Source: Coniochaeta sp. PMI_546 (Eukaryota > Ascomycota > Sordariomycetes > Coniochaetales > Coniochaetaceae). From it: a stretch of 64,000 nt of DNA. The stretch spans positions 425,308 through 489,307 of the forward strand of contig MU271162.1 of the NCBI GenBank assembly GCA_021432605.1. The letters run 5' to 3'. A model generated the notes under the pieces. The model ran no database searches. It saw nothing but the letters and a program-made list of their open reading frames with translations, and was not told the origin of the DNA. Of this stretch, positions 11,341-22,701 are shown piece after piece; positions within the stretch are counted from its first letter, which is position 1, and each line of letters begins with the position of its first letter. A program made the translations under genes and the position numbers.

Positions 11341-12045
11341 TATACTCTCGTATGCGTTCTATATCCCCCCGTCATTTGTTTCGCCATCTTCCAGACCGAC
11401 CGCCGGGACTTAATCCCTCCTGGCGACCCAATACACGTTCTTCCCAAGCCAGCGTCTGTATTTCAGGATGGTACACTCGGATCGTCAATCTCTCCCTCAT
11501 GCTCCATCTTATTTACGTGTTTATTAACACTTAGGATAGCGAGCTATGCTGCCTTATTAAAATCTCTTTTGTTACCAGCATACCCGCACAATAGGGAAAG
11601 TCGTATCCCGTTTGACCGCGATAGCTTTGTTCAACATCATACAGCATTCGCCGATCTTGGACTTGGGAGGACAGCCGTCAATGTTCCTCATGCCGTCTCG
11701 ACACTACCGGTAGTCTGCAGCTTCGAATATGCAACTTTTGAGCCTGTTATACGTCCAGTACTCACTACTACTGCAGGATTCGAGGAACACGATTGGTGGG
11801 GCTTTACTGGGCTGGCAACGGGCCAGCAATACAACAATAACTCTTGTGGCGGGGAAGCCATCTGGTTGAGCCATGCCGTTCTTTGGGGCATCCGCGACAG
11901 TGGCTTATCTGCCTGTAGGTGTGGTGTGGATTCAGGTAGATTGCGGAGTGCTCGTCGAAGAACGACACACAAGCCTCAGGGTATTATTGCCCAGCAGGCA
12001 AAGGTCTGACTGCTCTCGAATCTTCGGACCATTTTGGGTCTAAAA
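11341..12045. other. Transition region without a supported gene
   Basis: GC content rises again after about 11350. There is an open frame on the plus strand (11569-12009) and an overlapping one on the minus strand (11688-11972). Neither shows a recognisable motif, and neither is supported over the other. Confidence 0.35.
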
Positions 12046-14166
12046 CTATACTCTAACAAACGGAAGTATTACATGGCTCGGATATTCTCCGCCCATGTGA
12101 ACTACGTGTGTACCCTTGTTGCCTGTCATGAATTCTCCACGCAATGGTTCAAATTCAGCCAAGGTCATGTGGTGTCCAGCGATCTTGAAGACCAGGCGCT
12201 CCCCAGGCTGAAATACTATGCCAGAGGGCCAGATTCCGATATCCAGCTTGACAACCGTGCCCGGGGGGATCTTCTGCTCTTTGAGATGGCTGTGAAGGGG
12301 CCAGTGAGGCTTTGAGAGCTCCAAGTCGATTTCTCGGTGGCTAGCACGCAGAATGCCGCTTGGACCAAGGTACTTATTCGTATTGGTAGAAACCACCTCG
12401 GAAGCCTGAAGCTGCAGGTCTCGGAGGGGGATGTTGATGTTTTGCAGTATGTTACCATCAACATCTGCCTTCCGTAGCTGAACAAAGAAGTCCATATCAT
12501 CAGCATCTGGGCATGACATGTATACAACGGCTTTAGGGTAGCCAACGAGATTGCTACGATGCGAGAAGGTGTATTCAAAGCAGAGCTCCTCGGGGTCCGA
12601 GTCGATCTGCAGCGATGGCACGTCTGATCGATAGGACATGGTGGCCGGTTCAGAAGGCGTGCTCTCCGTCAGACATCTGTCTTGGGAAAGATAGAAGGTA
12701 CGATACTCTGTGTTGGGAATAGGCCAGTTATCGAAGCGGTGGTTGTACTCGGGTTCCTATCGAGCGTCAGCGACTCAGCTACGGCAACCTCATGAGCTGT
12801 ATACCTCGTTGAAACGCAGCAGTGAGACTCGAGCGCGTGGCGTTTCACGCCAGCCGTTTTGCTTCCCTTTCAAGAAGTGGTCGAAGAAAAGTTGCAAGTC
12901 TTCAGTGCACTCGGATGAGTACAGATCGTGCCATTCCATGGTTGGATGAACGCGCAGCCTGTTGACTGTACATCAGCACACCGGGCAACAGCAGGGGTCC
13001 TTAAAGGCCTCAAAGATTAATATCTCTCACCATTTATCTTTACTTGGCAGATCTTCGAACATCCGGAACGAGCCGACGGTATGTAACGCTGACGAGTAGC
13101 TCGCTAAAACATAGGCGGGGATATGTATCTGTTCAGCCTTGGCTCTCTTGTCCTCCCAATAGCCGTTCATCAGAGGGTACTTCTTAAGCATGCCTAGGAC
13201 ATCTTCTTGCTGCTTTCGTCCTTTTTTGAAGTCATTATTATGTCCTTTGCGGGCAGGTGGAGGAATGGGGCAGGGGGTTGTCGATGAGTCCTACCTATGA
13301 TACCGACTGTCGCAAGAAAGCCCCAGAAAGGCTCTAAGGTACACCGCCTCTGCAGACAGTCTCGCGGTAGAAGTCACTGAACCCTTCCAGAGGAGCAAAG
13401 CATGTAAGGTGCGGTGGCTTCTCAGCAGCAATAAGCCATTGTGCTGCGCCCAGCCACGAGTTACCGACCAGAGAGACTTTGCCACTGCACCAAGGGAGGC
13501 TGGCAATATGTTCAATGGCGTCGTATCCGTCGCGACCCTCTCCCGTTCCGAACCATCTAAGACAGGGTAAGCTTAGGCATACCGCTTCACTTCGAGTCAG
13601 TGACTGACCTGACATCGCCTTCCGAGTCAAACGCTCCTCGCGAATTCACGTTAACAACTGCGTAGCCTCTGGCAGTCCACTCGGCAGGATCTGGGGCTTC
13701 AAAGCTCTCGAAGCCCGAGAGTCTGCTCTGAGGGACGCCAACACGACCGGGAACGAGGTCCAAGCTGAAAAATCCTGTGGGAAATGGTTTGTAAATCGCC
13801 GGGTGGGGGAGGTGGGGGAGAGACGATAGCCATACCGGTGCCGCTTTTCCCATAGGGACTCCAAGCAACGAGAGCTGGTACATTGCTCGCCGAGTCCGCG
13901 GGGCGGAAAACGTCCGCACGTAGTTTTGTTCCATCGCGGAGAGGGACCTCGATGTCTCTCTCATAAATGGTATCGGCACGGAATGCACGGTGTTCGGGCG
14001 TCTTTTGGAAGCCGGCCTGAAGATTGACAATTTCGGGTTTCAATCCGTCATAACGAGAGACCGGCGACTCAGGTGACACTGTTGCGCGTTGCAAAACGTC
14101 AAAGCTGGCAACCTGGTAAGCCATTCTGGTGCAGCTGGGATTAGGTAGGCAACTCTTTTGCATCAC
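12046..14166 (-). pseudogene. CocE/NonD family hydrolase (S15, X-Pro dipeptidyl-peptidase-like) with one frameshift
   Basis: Six exons fit: 14166-13836, 13774-13609, 13556-13295, 13244-13031, 12958-12805 and 12756-12046. The alpha/beta-hydrolase part carries RDGTKLRADVFRP, VNVNSRGAFDSEGD and the nucleophile elbow GNSWLGAAQW. A helical cap region has YPLMNGYWEDKRA and HPTMEWHDLYS, then FFDHFLKGKQNGW, and the C-terminal beta-sandwich matches PepX_C (GIWPSGIVFQPGERL). The summed exons give 1838 nt, one short of a whole number of codons, and the frame breaks inside exon 3 near 13334-13341, where CRGGVP must continue as LEPFWGFLATVG. This is either a one-base deletion or a sequencing error; everything else looks under selection. 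About 612 residues is usual for the family. An alternative start is the Met at 14124. Enzymes of this family are esterases/amidases; the substrate is unknown. Confidence 0.75.
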
Positions 14167-14969
14167 TGTTTTCGTTGAGATTTGACGCTCAGGTAAGGGG
14201 ACTTATATAAATGATGTTCCCCACTACTGCCCTCTTGAGGCCCCGCGACCCCTCCCAACGCTTCCCCTTCTCCCCTTCTCCGGCCCAAAGGACCAAATCG
14301 TTGTAGGCTCGGTTCTCGAGTATACATCGACTGTCTTCTTCTTCTGACTCTCGGGCCATGGGGAAGGTCGGCAGCACCATCCGCCGAAAACGAAGGGGCA
14401 AGCCAAAGCTCTGGTTCAGTTGACTAGCTGCAGATGGCAGGATAGTTGTCAGAAGAGTCACCTGGCATGCGTCGAGAAAGTCCGCACATCGAAGTAGTAA
14501 GAATACCGAAAGGGAGAGCGAGCAATTTCACATACGGTATTGCTCGGAGTTATGGAGACTATATGTTGATTTCAGACTCTGCTTCCACTTCTGGTCCACC
14601 CCTCGTCCTTCGCGTCCTTTCAACACCATGACGACATGTCCTACCGCGGATTAGTCCTGATAATATTCGGGTTAGGCCTAAAGAAATTTTGCACATCTGG
14701 ACACCAAGCAAGCCAGATCTCACCCTCTTCCCTTTTCTATACCGGCGCTTTCAGGGACAGGACCGAATCTAACGCTTCTAATCGCCCTTCCTTGTTCTTG
14801 TTCATGAGCAATTGGGCGAAATAGCGGTGCAAAGAAGCCACCATTATCGATGACCCAGTCCATCTCTGAAATGTATCGCTGAGCAAGTGTCTGGGGCGCT
14901 GCGAGTCACTGGTCTTCGATGTTGCGCAGGCCAACGAATGTCTCTAGTAGAAGTACGCATGTACCGCGG

Positions 14970-15125
14970 GATATTTGAACGCAGGATGACTAGCTTGTCG
15001 CCCTGGGATCCAACTTTCACGGTCGCTGCTACTTCTGCTGCCGGACTGATATAGTGAAGCTTGAAGTCTCTACACACCTCCAAGGTTGTATTGGCATTGA
15101 TGATTCCTCCGGGTGGATGGAAGCC
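14970..15125 (-). pseudogene. Possible hotdog-thioesterase-like fragment
   Basis: A minus-strand frame reads HPPGGIINANTTLE, then FKLHYISPA, then KVGSQGDKLVILRS. The order resembles the central strand-helix region of PaaI/4HBT acyl-CoA thioesterases (a helix, then a strand ending in P-A, then a strand with G-x-x-L/V). Nothing upstream or downstream completes the fold, so if real it is a relic. This is a weak pattern match. Confidence 0.3.
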
Positions 15126-15801
15126 CTAAGGCTCAATGCAATTTTCAGCTACCCGCTGTCCGACGCCATGGGGACCCAAAACTGCTCTTGAAGTTCGTTC
15201 TCTCTTCCCCTTCGCTCTTCAGGTTTGACCATGCTTCTACTTACCATGCGTGCCATGTAACATCGTGCTCGTGACCCACTGTACGATGTGAATCAAGTTG
15301 AACTCCCCGTACAAGATAATATTCCATCGCGATAATGCATACTTCTCCAGTGATTCCAACGCCGACCGGTTTGGACACTGGCCACAGCTTGCAGTTCAGA
15401 TCTGCAACTTCTCCTATGTAGCAGCACGAACGGTCGGCGGATGGTGAGTGAAGTGTATGCGGCCCCGCGTGGGGAAGGGGGGACAACATGATTTCCTGGG
15501 TACGTGAGGCCGCTCCTTCATGCCGCAGCAGCTCAGGGGCTGGGCCCATCTACGCGGGGCCGCGGCGAAGCAAGTGTAGCAAAAGGGTTGCACCCAGTAG
15601 TTAGTTCTATTTGTCTGCCTTAGCAATAGATTGTGCCGATTTGGTCATTCTCCCCCTCCTACTAGACCATTTCAGCTGGCAGTTCATATAAATGCTGTCT
15701 GTAAGTCGAACACCCAAACTCCGTTGTCGCATCGGCGTCTCTGAGAATAGCCCAACACATGCAAGCACGACAGACGCATCGAGTCAACTAACACTTGCGA
15801 G

Positions 15802-17883
15802 ATGGAAACAACCGACGTCTTCATATGCGGCTGTGGGCCGACGGGTGCTATGTTGGCGTCGCAGCTAAGTCTCCTCGGTGTTCCAACCATTTGCATTGAC
15901 AAAGACAAAGGCATCAACACGGACCCCAGAGGCATTGCCCTGGACGAAGATGGGATCCGCGCCCTACAGAGCATTGGCATCTACGACAAGATTTACAGTG
16001 ACATAGGTCAATGCATGGGCATTTTCAAGTTTGTCGGCGGCGTCCATACCGATCTGAACTACCCCCCCTTTCTGTCCATAGACTACTCGACAACCGAAGG
16101 AGGAACCGGACACGTCGGATTTATATGCCACAAGCAGCCGCATTTAGAAAAGCATCTCCGCAGTACCATTCTCGGCTCTCCTTTTTGCCAAGTAAGAGAG
16201 GGTTGCGAATTGACTGCCATCAACGAGGACGAAAACTGGGTTTATGCGACATATCGAACCGCCGAGGGGAAGGAGAAGACGGTCCGAGCCAAATTCCTTG
16301 TGGGCGCTGACGGGAAAACTGGCTTTACGAGGAAGAAGTACTTGGAGCCGAAGGGCATTATCATGGAAAAGTCATCCAGGTGAGCAAAGGGTGATCAGGA
16401 AGACAGGGACATACAAGCCTGACGTCGAAGCAGAACGTCATACGAAGAAACGTGGGTTGCTGTGAATTGGCGCATTTCGTTGCCCACACCGACGACCCAC
16501 CCGGGGCTTCCCGCTGTGGAAGCTTGGGTACAATCCCGAAGGCGTGTTTAACCTTTTTTTCCCGCCGAAGTTTCGGTTTCTCTGTAATCCCGATCGGCCT
16601 GCCGTTTGCGGTCGTTTTGGAACCTCTGCTGAGAGGTTGTGGCGATTCGAGTTTGTGGTTCGGTCCGGCGAAGATGGCAACGAGATCTCCACGCCAGAGA
16701 ATCTAGCCAAGATTCTTCATCCCTATATAACGCATTCTGGAAATCGCTATGGGTAAGTTTGATGTCAGCACCGGGACACCCTGGAGCCTTTGCTCACAAA
16801 GTCTGGTAGGCTTGGTTATGACGTCCCTTACCCGTCCGACTGGATTGAGACGTTGAGGGCAAGACCTTTCCTATTCGCCGCGAGGAGCTGCAACAAGTGG
16901 TCGTTGGGCCGAGTCATTCTGAGCGGAGACTCTGCCCATGTTTTCCCGCCGTGTAAGCTCGCTTCGCTTCAGTGCGATCCGAATTGGTCCATGGGATGAT
17001 TTGCTGATCCATCTTCTGCGCAGTTGGAGGCCAGGGTCTTGCTTCTGGCTTCCGTGATGCGTGCTCGCTCGCGTGGCGATTGAAATTAGCTTGCCAGCCA
17101 ACCTTTACGTCTTACCGGAGTCTTTTCGAGGGATGGTACATGGAGCGCAAATAGCAGCTGGAAGATTCGTTGGCCGCGTCAGTCGAGAATGGACGATATG
17201 TATTAGAAGGTGACCGGGTCAAGGTCTTCTTCAGGGACACCTACCTTCGGATGGTCCAATCCATTCCATGGTGGAGACGCGAGCTCGAAAAAGGTGCCCG
17301 CCGCCATGGAATGTGCTGCTATAAGTTTCAATCCAGCATGCACTTCGTGCCAGAATACGGCGGCGGGTTGCTTCTACCTCAGGTGTACTGCTATCCTCTG
17401 GCTGGTCCTCGACCTGGTAAGCCAAAATTGGTCAGCTTCACGGATGACGAAATTTTTAGTCCAGAGAAGAAGGGCCTATTCCAGTTGCTTGTGGTCATTC
17501 ACAGTACGGCCGAGTAGCGAGACGCACAAAAAGAACTCGAGAACCTAGAGGGGCGCTCAGATGAGTATATCACGATTTCAGAATCTACGACACTCATCTT
17601 GAGCCCCAAATCCAGGCTTGTCACTTCGTTAGCCACGAAGTACGGAACTTTCCGAGTAGCAACAGCGGAAGAGTTCGCGGCATCTCCTCTTTGCCGAGAC
17701 AGACCCATTCCTAAGTACTATGAAGAGAGCCGAATCGCCAAAGAATGTCCCGACAAGAGGTTTATTATCGTTCGGCCGGATCGCTTCGTCTTCGCGGCTT
17801 GCGCGGATGCTCAAGAACTCAGGGATGCCTGGGACCGAATCGGTTCAATCCTTAGTGGGGACAGGAGGATGGATCTCGTCTAG
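15802..17883 (+). pseudogene. FAD-dependent aromatic monooxygenase (PheA/TfdB-like), inactivated
   Basis: Exon 1 (15802-16378) starts METTDVFICGCGPTG, the GxGxxG FAD fold, and contains FLVGADGKTG (DG motif). Later exons carry NPDRPAVCGRFG, ARSCNKWSLGRV, then GDSAHVFPP and FGGQGLASGFRDACSLAWRL, the GD motif and helix of class A flavoprotein hydroxylases. A thioredoxin-like C-terminal region ends with IIVRPDRFVFA. Introns are GT-AG (for example donor 16379, donor 16754 area). Three lesions are visible: an extra base near 16507-16516 shifts the frame between THPGL and PLWKLG; TAG at 17152-17154 sits where a Gln is expected (ERK-stop-QLED); and TAG at 17515-17517 again replaces a Gln (STAE-stop-RDAQ). 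Both stops are what CAG to TAG, a CpA to TpA change typical of RIP, would give. The intact enzyme would hydroxylate a phenolic substrate with NAD(P)H and O2. Confidence 0.8.
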
Positions 17884-17967
17884 AGAATGTTTTCAGCTCG
17901 TATGGCATATCATTTAGGCCCTCTATCGTCACCATGAGTGTCTCTACAGCCACTGCTGTCCCTCAAG

Positions 17968-18205
17968 TTATGTATGGGACACGTTCCGGCTGCGGTCTGG
18001 CCAAAGCAATACCGGCTCGATCGTGACACCTTTGCGCATATTCTCCAGCGCACGCTGAAATCACGCCGAAGGACACATGGTCCGCAGCTTATCGACCGGC
18101 AGCTTTCCCTTGCGATACCACATCCACGTAGTCTGAAGGTATCGCACCCCCTTGCACACAACCGATGATCTGCTTGCCCGAATTTATATGGTCCGCCATT
18201 GACAT
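17968..18205 (-). pseudogene. C-terminal fragment of a zinc-type alcohol dehydrogenase
   Basis: On the minus strand SGKQIIGCVQGGAIPSDYV is followed after a one-base shift by GKLPVDKL, then after a stop by FQRALENMRKGVTIEPVLLW. This is the usual C-terminal order of medium-chain Zn-dependent aryl/benzyl-alcohol dehydrogenases. The N-terminal catalytic and Rossmann parts are absent, so this is a relic of about 240 bp beside the broken monooxygenase. The pair suggests a lost aromatic-oxidation neighbourhood, which is inference. Confidence 0.6.
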
Positions 18206-18628
18206 GTTCTATAATTATGGCCTCAGGCGTCGCGACGCCAACCTGTAACACCCGGCCAAGACACCGTACGCGGTCCCATCATTTCCTTGCCAGCTCTTGC
18301 CACCCCCGGACGTGTCAAGAGAGACACGCACTACCTTGCCAACGGTCAGTTTCAGTACTTCCGACACAAGTTCCACCGCGTGCGGTCAATAGCGGTGTTG
18401 ATGATGTGCGTTGCTCACATATTGCCAAAAGCGCCGGAGCCTGGCTGCAACTACCCCGCACCCCAGAAATGGGTTTCTTTCGCGGGGCAACGAAGCACCT
18501 CACGACGTGGGGCCACCTGGGGGTGGATGAGTGAGGTGGTGGGACTTGTACAAATCCAATCTCCTCTTTGTTCCCCGCCAATCTTCCATTGAGGATGCGG
18601 GCTCGCGGGACCTCTTGTCGAGCAGATC

Positions 18629-21084
18629 ATGAATCCGGCAGGCAACATGCTAAAGCCTTTCCAGTGCAGCGTATGCAGCAGGAGTTTCACCAAGAACGAG
18701 CATCTGGCACGCCACGTCCGCTCGCACACGAAAGAGAAACCGTTCAAATGCCAGAACTGCGGAAACCGCTACGGCAGACAGTAGGCCCCCGCAGCTCTTC
18801 AGTTCACTCATTGAATCACAGTCCTCTCTGACCTGGACGCAGAGACATCCTGAATCGCCATCGGCGTGATGTTAGATGTAGAAACCCGTATGCCGACCAT
18901 GCGACTGCCGGAGTATCCCCTCCATCTCCAGTGGAACCATACGGACCCAGACAAAGCACTGGGGATGCTCTTGCCGTGCTTTCGACTGCTGCCTCGCAGC
19001 AGCAGGTAGGGCGAGTCGCCTCTCCAGATACGGAACACTCGGGTGTGACAGCAATCCCCAGCCAGATAGACCAGAATCATTCTCCCGGCCCAGCTTCGAC
19101 TGCCGGCCCGGCCCGGCCCAGGCAAGTCACCCTGGACGCTGGATTCTTACAGACATTCAACGGGAGTCACCGGTCAGATGCCGGATCTTCTGCTCCTCAA
19201 GGTTCAATTCGCGCCCCTCAGCTCGGATTCGCTACTCTGGATCCTTTTCTGTCGCGTCCCGCACAAAATCCTTTGTCTGTCCCACAAATACCGCAGTACT
19301 CGAATTGCAACGAGTATTCGTCGACGTGGATGATAGACTCTGGGCTACACAATGACATTATGCAGATCAACTTCCCCATCCTAGAGGATTTCCCGACTTC
19401 TGGCGAGATTCCCTCCGGTGCGGCTGATCAAGTGCCTTCTCCGGCCCACCAGATTGAACGGATATGGTTCTCTCGGCTCCCGGACGATTTACCCGGTGTC
19501 GTACCCGACACTCTTGACCCAGGACGTCCGCTGGAGCCGATTTCCGGGGAAGCCACTGGCCCGTCGACTCCGCGTCTGGGAAATCACCAGATAGAAGATC
19601 GCCATCGGCGGAATTTGCAGAGGCGTTTGGAAATATTTCCCTATGAGCCGACTGTACCATCCGCAGATCTTCTCAACCTGTGGATTCGCCTGTATTTCGC
19701 CAAGGCACACCTCGTCTTTCCTATCATCCACGCGGCAACATTTCGCCCCAGCCGATCGAACACGAACCTGTTGATCGCCATGTGCGCAGTCGGAAGCCTC
19801 TTCACCGGGTCAGAGCAGGCTCTTCGCCAAGGGACGAAACTCTTTGACCGCATCCATAAAGCGACGATCCTGAACTGGGATCAGCTTTCGGCGAGAAATC
19901 CGAACACGATGGTGTCGATCATTCAAAGTGCTCTGATCGCCCAGATGTTTGGAATGCTCTCCGGCAACCCGACGCTCCTGCTGACGGTCGATGCCTTCCA
20001 CGGTCCGCCGATAGCTTGGGCACGCCACATACGCCTGCACCGATCCCAACCAAATATACAGATCGATTCGGATATCGACGGCCATCGACTGGACGAGCTG
20101 TGGCGAGAATGGGCACGTAACGAGGAGTTGATCCGCGTGGCTCACGGATTGTATGTTATCGATGCTGAACTGGCGAATCTCCTCCACCGCGAGCCGTTCC
20201 AGAACTTCACTTCTTATAAATTCTCTTTTGCCGCCTCCGATGCCGCGTTCATGGCACCTAACGCCCGGTCATGGAAGGAGAGGCACCTCGTGGATGTACA
20301 CCAACGTCAGCACTACGCTTCTTCGCCAGATTCCCGTGTGCTTCTGCCTGGGCCGCTCAGCCTGGAGCAGGTGCCAGCCACCAGCTCTTTTACAGCCTAC
20401 GCAATCCTCGAAGGCATTGGCATGCAGATCTTCTCGCTGCGATCGAATTTTAATGCATCGGAGGTGTCTGTGGAAGCATATCAAGGGGTACTTACCGACT
20501 TCCACCAGCGATTTCTCCGAACACAGACGCAGGCATGCCACGAGCTACTCCATCTCTCTATACTGTTGAACGCCGTATTTATGACGGTATTTGTGGATAT
20601 TGATCTCCTGGAGAGAGCAATGGGCCGCGAGGGGTCTCAACTCTCGCCAGACGAGCTTGAATCGCTCAGGGCATGGGCATCGTCAGAAAATGCCAGGAGC
20701 TGCGTCGCCCACTCTCTTTCGATCAAGACCCAGATCCAAAAATTCAACATCACATCTGAGCTTGCGATGCACGTTCCGCGGGCTCTTTTCTGGGCCTGCC
20801 TGGTCCTGTTCTGCTACATCCGATTCGGGTCGCCCCCGAACCAGCAGCAAGAGATGCCGTTGGCAGGAATGGACTGCAATAATAACGCGTCTTCTTTCGG
20901 AGGCCGTTGGGACGAGGAAAACACCCTCTCTAGCCCTAGCGCACATTTGGTCAATGACATCTCTATGAAAGCAAGTCTATTTACAATGATCGACATGTTA
21001 CAACATGTTGGCCATTGGGGACTGTCACGGAAGTTTGCCTCGATTCTCACTACCGTCTGCAACTCTGCCTTTGACTACAGTTAA
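18629..21084 (+). CDS. C2H2 zinc-finger transcription factor with fungal-specific TF domain
   Basis: Two exons: 18629-18780 and 18843-21084; the 62-bp intron interrupts the second finger. Exon 1 encodes finger one (FQCSVCSRSFTKNEHLARH, closing with VRSHT) and the start of finger two (FKCQNCGNRYGRQ). Exon 2 completes it with DILNRHRRDVRC. After a low-complexity Pro/Ser-rich linker, the Fungal_trans (PF04082-type) region begins near LLNLWIRLYFAKAHLVFPI (19672 onward) with AMCAVGSLFTGS and continues to the end. The protein is about 797 residues, normal for the class. It should act in the nucleus as a DNA-binding regulator. It lies next to a dead oxidase and an esterase, and its targets are unknown. 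The frame is intact throughout. Confidence 0.9.
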
Positions 21085-21450
21085 AAACGGAAGAAAAGAA
21101 AACGAAAAGGAAGAAGGAGTATCAACATCACTCGATACATAAGGGAAGTCAAGGTATATGGCGCTTCTCTTGTCCAGCTGCGGCGGCGATCGCAGTCCCT
21201 TGTCCGGAGGGCCACCGCAAATATGGAAATTGCTGGTTCACCACTGTATTCGGAGGCAAGAATTCCCCAATGACTCGTTTATATTGAGAATAGAGACGAA
21301 CTCATATTCGTAGACCTCGAAGCAAGAAAATGGTTAAGAGGACGCGCTGTGATGTGATGCGACGCATAACGGTAATAGTACGAACGATAGGAGAGTAAGG
21401 TAACTATGACTGGCTGGTATGCTGTTCATACATTCCATAAATGCATCCAT
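21085..21450. other. Convergent 3' spacer
   Basis: This spacer separates the C2H2 regulator gene from the convergent esterase gene. No further gene or repeat is seen. Confidence 0.5.
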
Positions 21451-22701
21451 TCACGGCCCCGTGCCTGCCTCATGTCCTACGAATTCGACGTCGGGAAACT
21501 CTGCGCTGGGTCCCTCCAGCAAGTCTGGGATCTCGCCTCTTAGCACGTAGGCGAAGAATTGCAGGGTATAGCGCCACACAATCTCCTGCAGGCGACTGCT
21601 ATTAATCGTGCCGATCAGCTCTTGAGGCATGACGGTGCCACGCAAACCGAGTAGGTCAGCCAGCAGCGGCAAGTCGGTGTAGCCGTAGTGGGCTGTGTCG
21701 TTGGGTCGCACCCACGTCTTCCAGCCCCGCACGTGGTCCGGGTAGAAGGTGGACCAGTCGGCGGCGACCGGGGGCGTCGACGCGGACTGCATCATCAGCA
21801 GCGGCTTAAGCACGGTCCCGTTGACCACTGGCCCGTAATACGGGCCGTCAATATTGGCGGCAGCCAGGATGCGGGTGTCCGAGGCAGCAACGTTGACGGC
21901 CGTGCTGCCGCCGAAGGAGTGGCCGTACATAAGGGCGCGGAGCGGCTCGAGAGGCGAGGCGCAATTCGAGTCAGGGTTATGGCCTAGGCTCGAGTTGCGG
22001 CTGGAGTTGGAATAACGGCCGAGGCCTTGCAGGTCACCGCGTTCAATAGCATCGAGTACGGACACGGCATCGGCGATCCGAACTGCCTGTAGAAAGTTCT
22101 GACCACTAGTGGAATTGTCGTATGCGTTGGTGGCGGCGGTGGGGTATGCGACGAAGCCGTCGGGGAAGACCACTGCAGCGGATTCGTATGTGTGGTCGAT
22201 AGCAACAACCGTATATCCGGAGCTGGCGGCGGCCTGAAGAATGGATGCGTAGCCGTGATGAGTACCGCCATAACCGGGGCTGAAGAGGAGGAGGGGCCCA
22301 GATGAAGCAGACGGCGGAACAGGTCGTGAGCAATTGATCAATTTCACCGAAGCTAGGATCGATGAAGCATTTGGCGAGGCTAGCAGAGAATTGAGAAGGG
22401 CGGCGGCGACAACGGGAGGGGCATACGGAATTTGTGACTGATATTCGAGCGGACATGTGAGGTTGTCAAGGAACGGCCGATAGACCGTGACCATAAGCCG
22501 CCGAAGCTGTGCGGTCGGCGCCAGTGGATCCGGGCGGGAAGTCTTGACTTCATGGTCGTAGATGGAGACTGGGTACTGACCAAGTTGCGCGGCTAAGACG
22601 ACATTGTCCTGGGGACCAGAAGTCGTCGCTCGCGGCTCATCGGCCCATGCCAGGTGAGAATGAGCCAGAACGACAATGTATATCATGGAAAACGACCTCA
22701 T
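21451..22701 (-). CDS. Secreted PAF-acetylhydrolase-like esterase/lipase
   Basis: This is a single-exon alpha/beta hydrolase of about 416 residues. I start it at the Met opening a signal peptide (MRSFSMIYIVVLAHSHLAWA) rather than at the longer frame from 22803, whose extra 34 residues would precede the hydrophobic segment. Seen motifs: LLLFSPGYGG (oxyanion region), TVVAIDHTYES, the nucleophile elbow YGHSFGGSTA, an Asp in ANIDGPYYG and a candidate catalytic His in AHYGYTD. The arrangement matches fungal PAF-AH/plasma lipase-like proteins. Several NxS/T sequons fit a secreted glycoprotein. It would hydrolyse short-chain or oxidised esters outside the cell; the actual substrate is unknown. It is convergent with the C2H2 regulator gene. 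Confidence 0.85.
   Translation of the reverse strand: MRSFSMIYIVVLAHSHLAWADEPRATTSGPQDNVVLAAQLGQYPVSIYDHEVKTSRPDPLAPTAQLRRLMVTVYRPFLDNLTCPLEYQSQIPYAPPVVAAALLNSLLASPNASSILASVKLINCSRPVPPSASSGPLLLFSPGYGGTHHGYASILQAAASSGYTVVAIDHTYESAAVVFPDGFVAYPTAATNAYDNSTSGQNFLQAVRIADAVSVLDAIERGDLQGLGRYSNSSRNSSLGHNPDSNCASPLEPLRALMYGHSFGGSTAVNVAASDTRILAAANIDGPYYGPVVNGTVLKPLLMMQSASTPPVAADWSTFYPDHVRGWKTWVRPNDTAHYGYTDLPLLADLLGLRGTVMPQELIGTINSSRLQEIVWRYTLQFFAYVLRGEIPDLLEGPSAEFPDVEFVGHEAGTGP

Noticed and set aside
11569-12009. Plus-strand frame of 146 codons
   Set aside because: An overlapping minus-strand frame is equally plausible, and neither has a recognisable domain.
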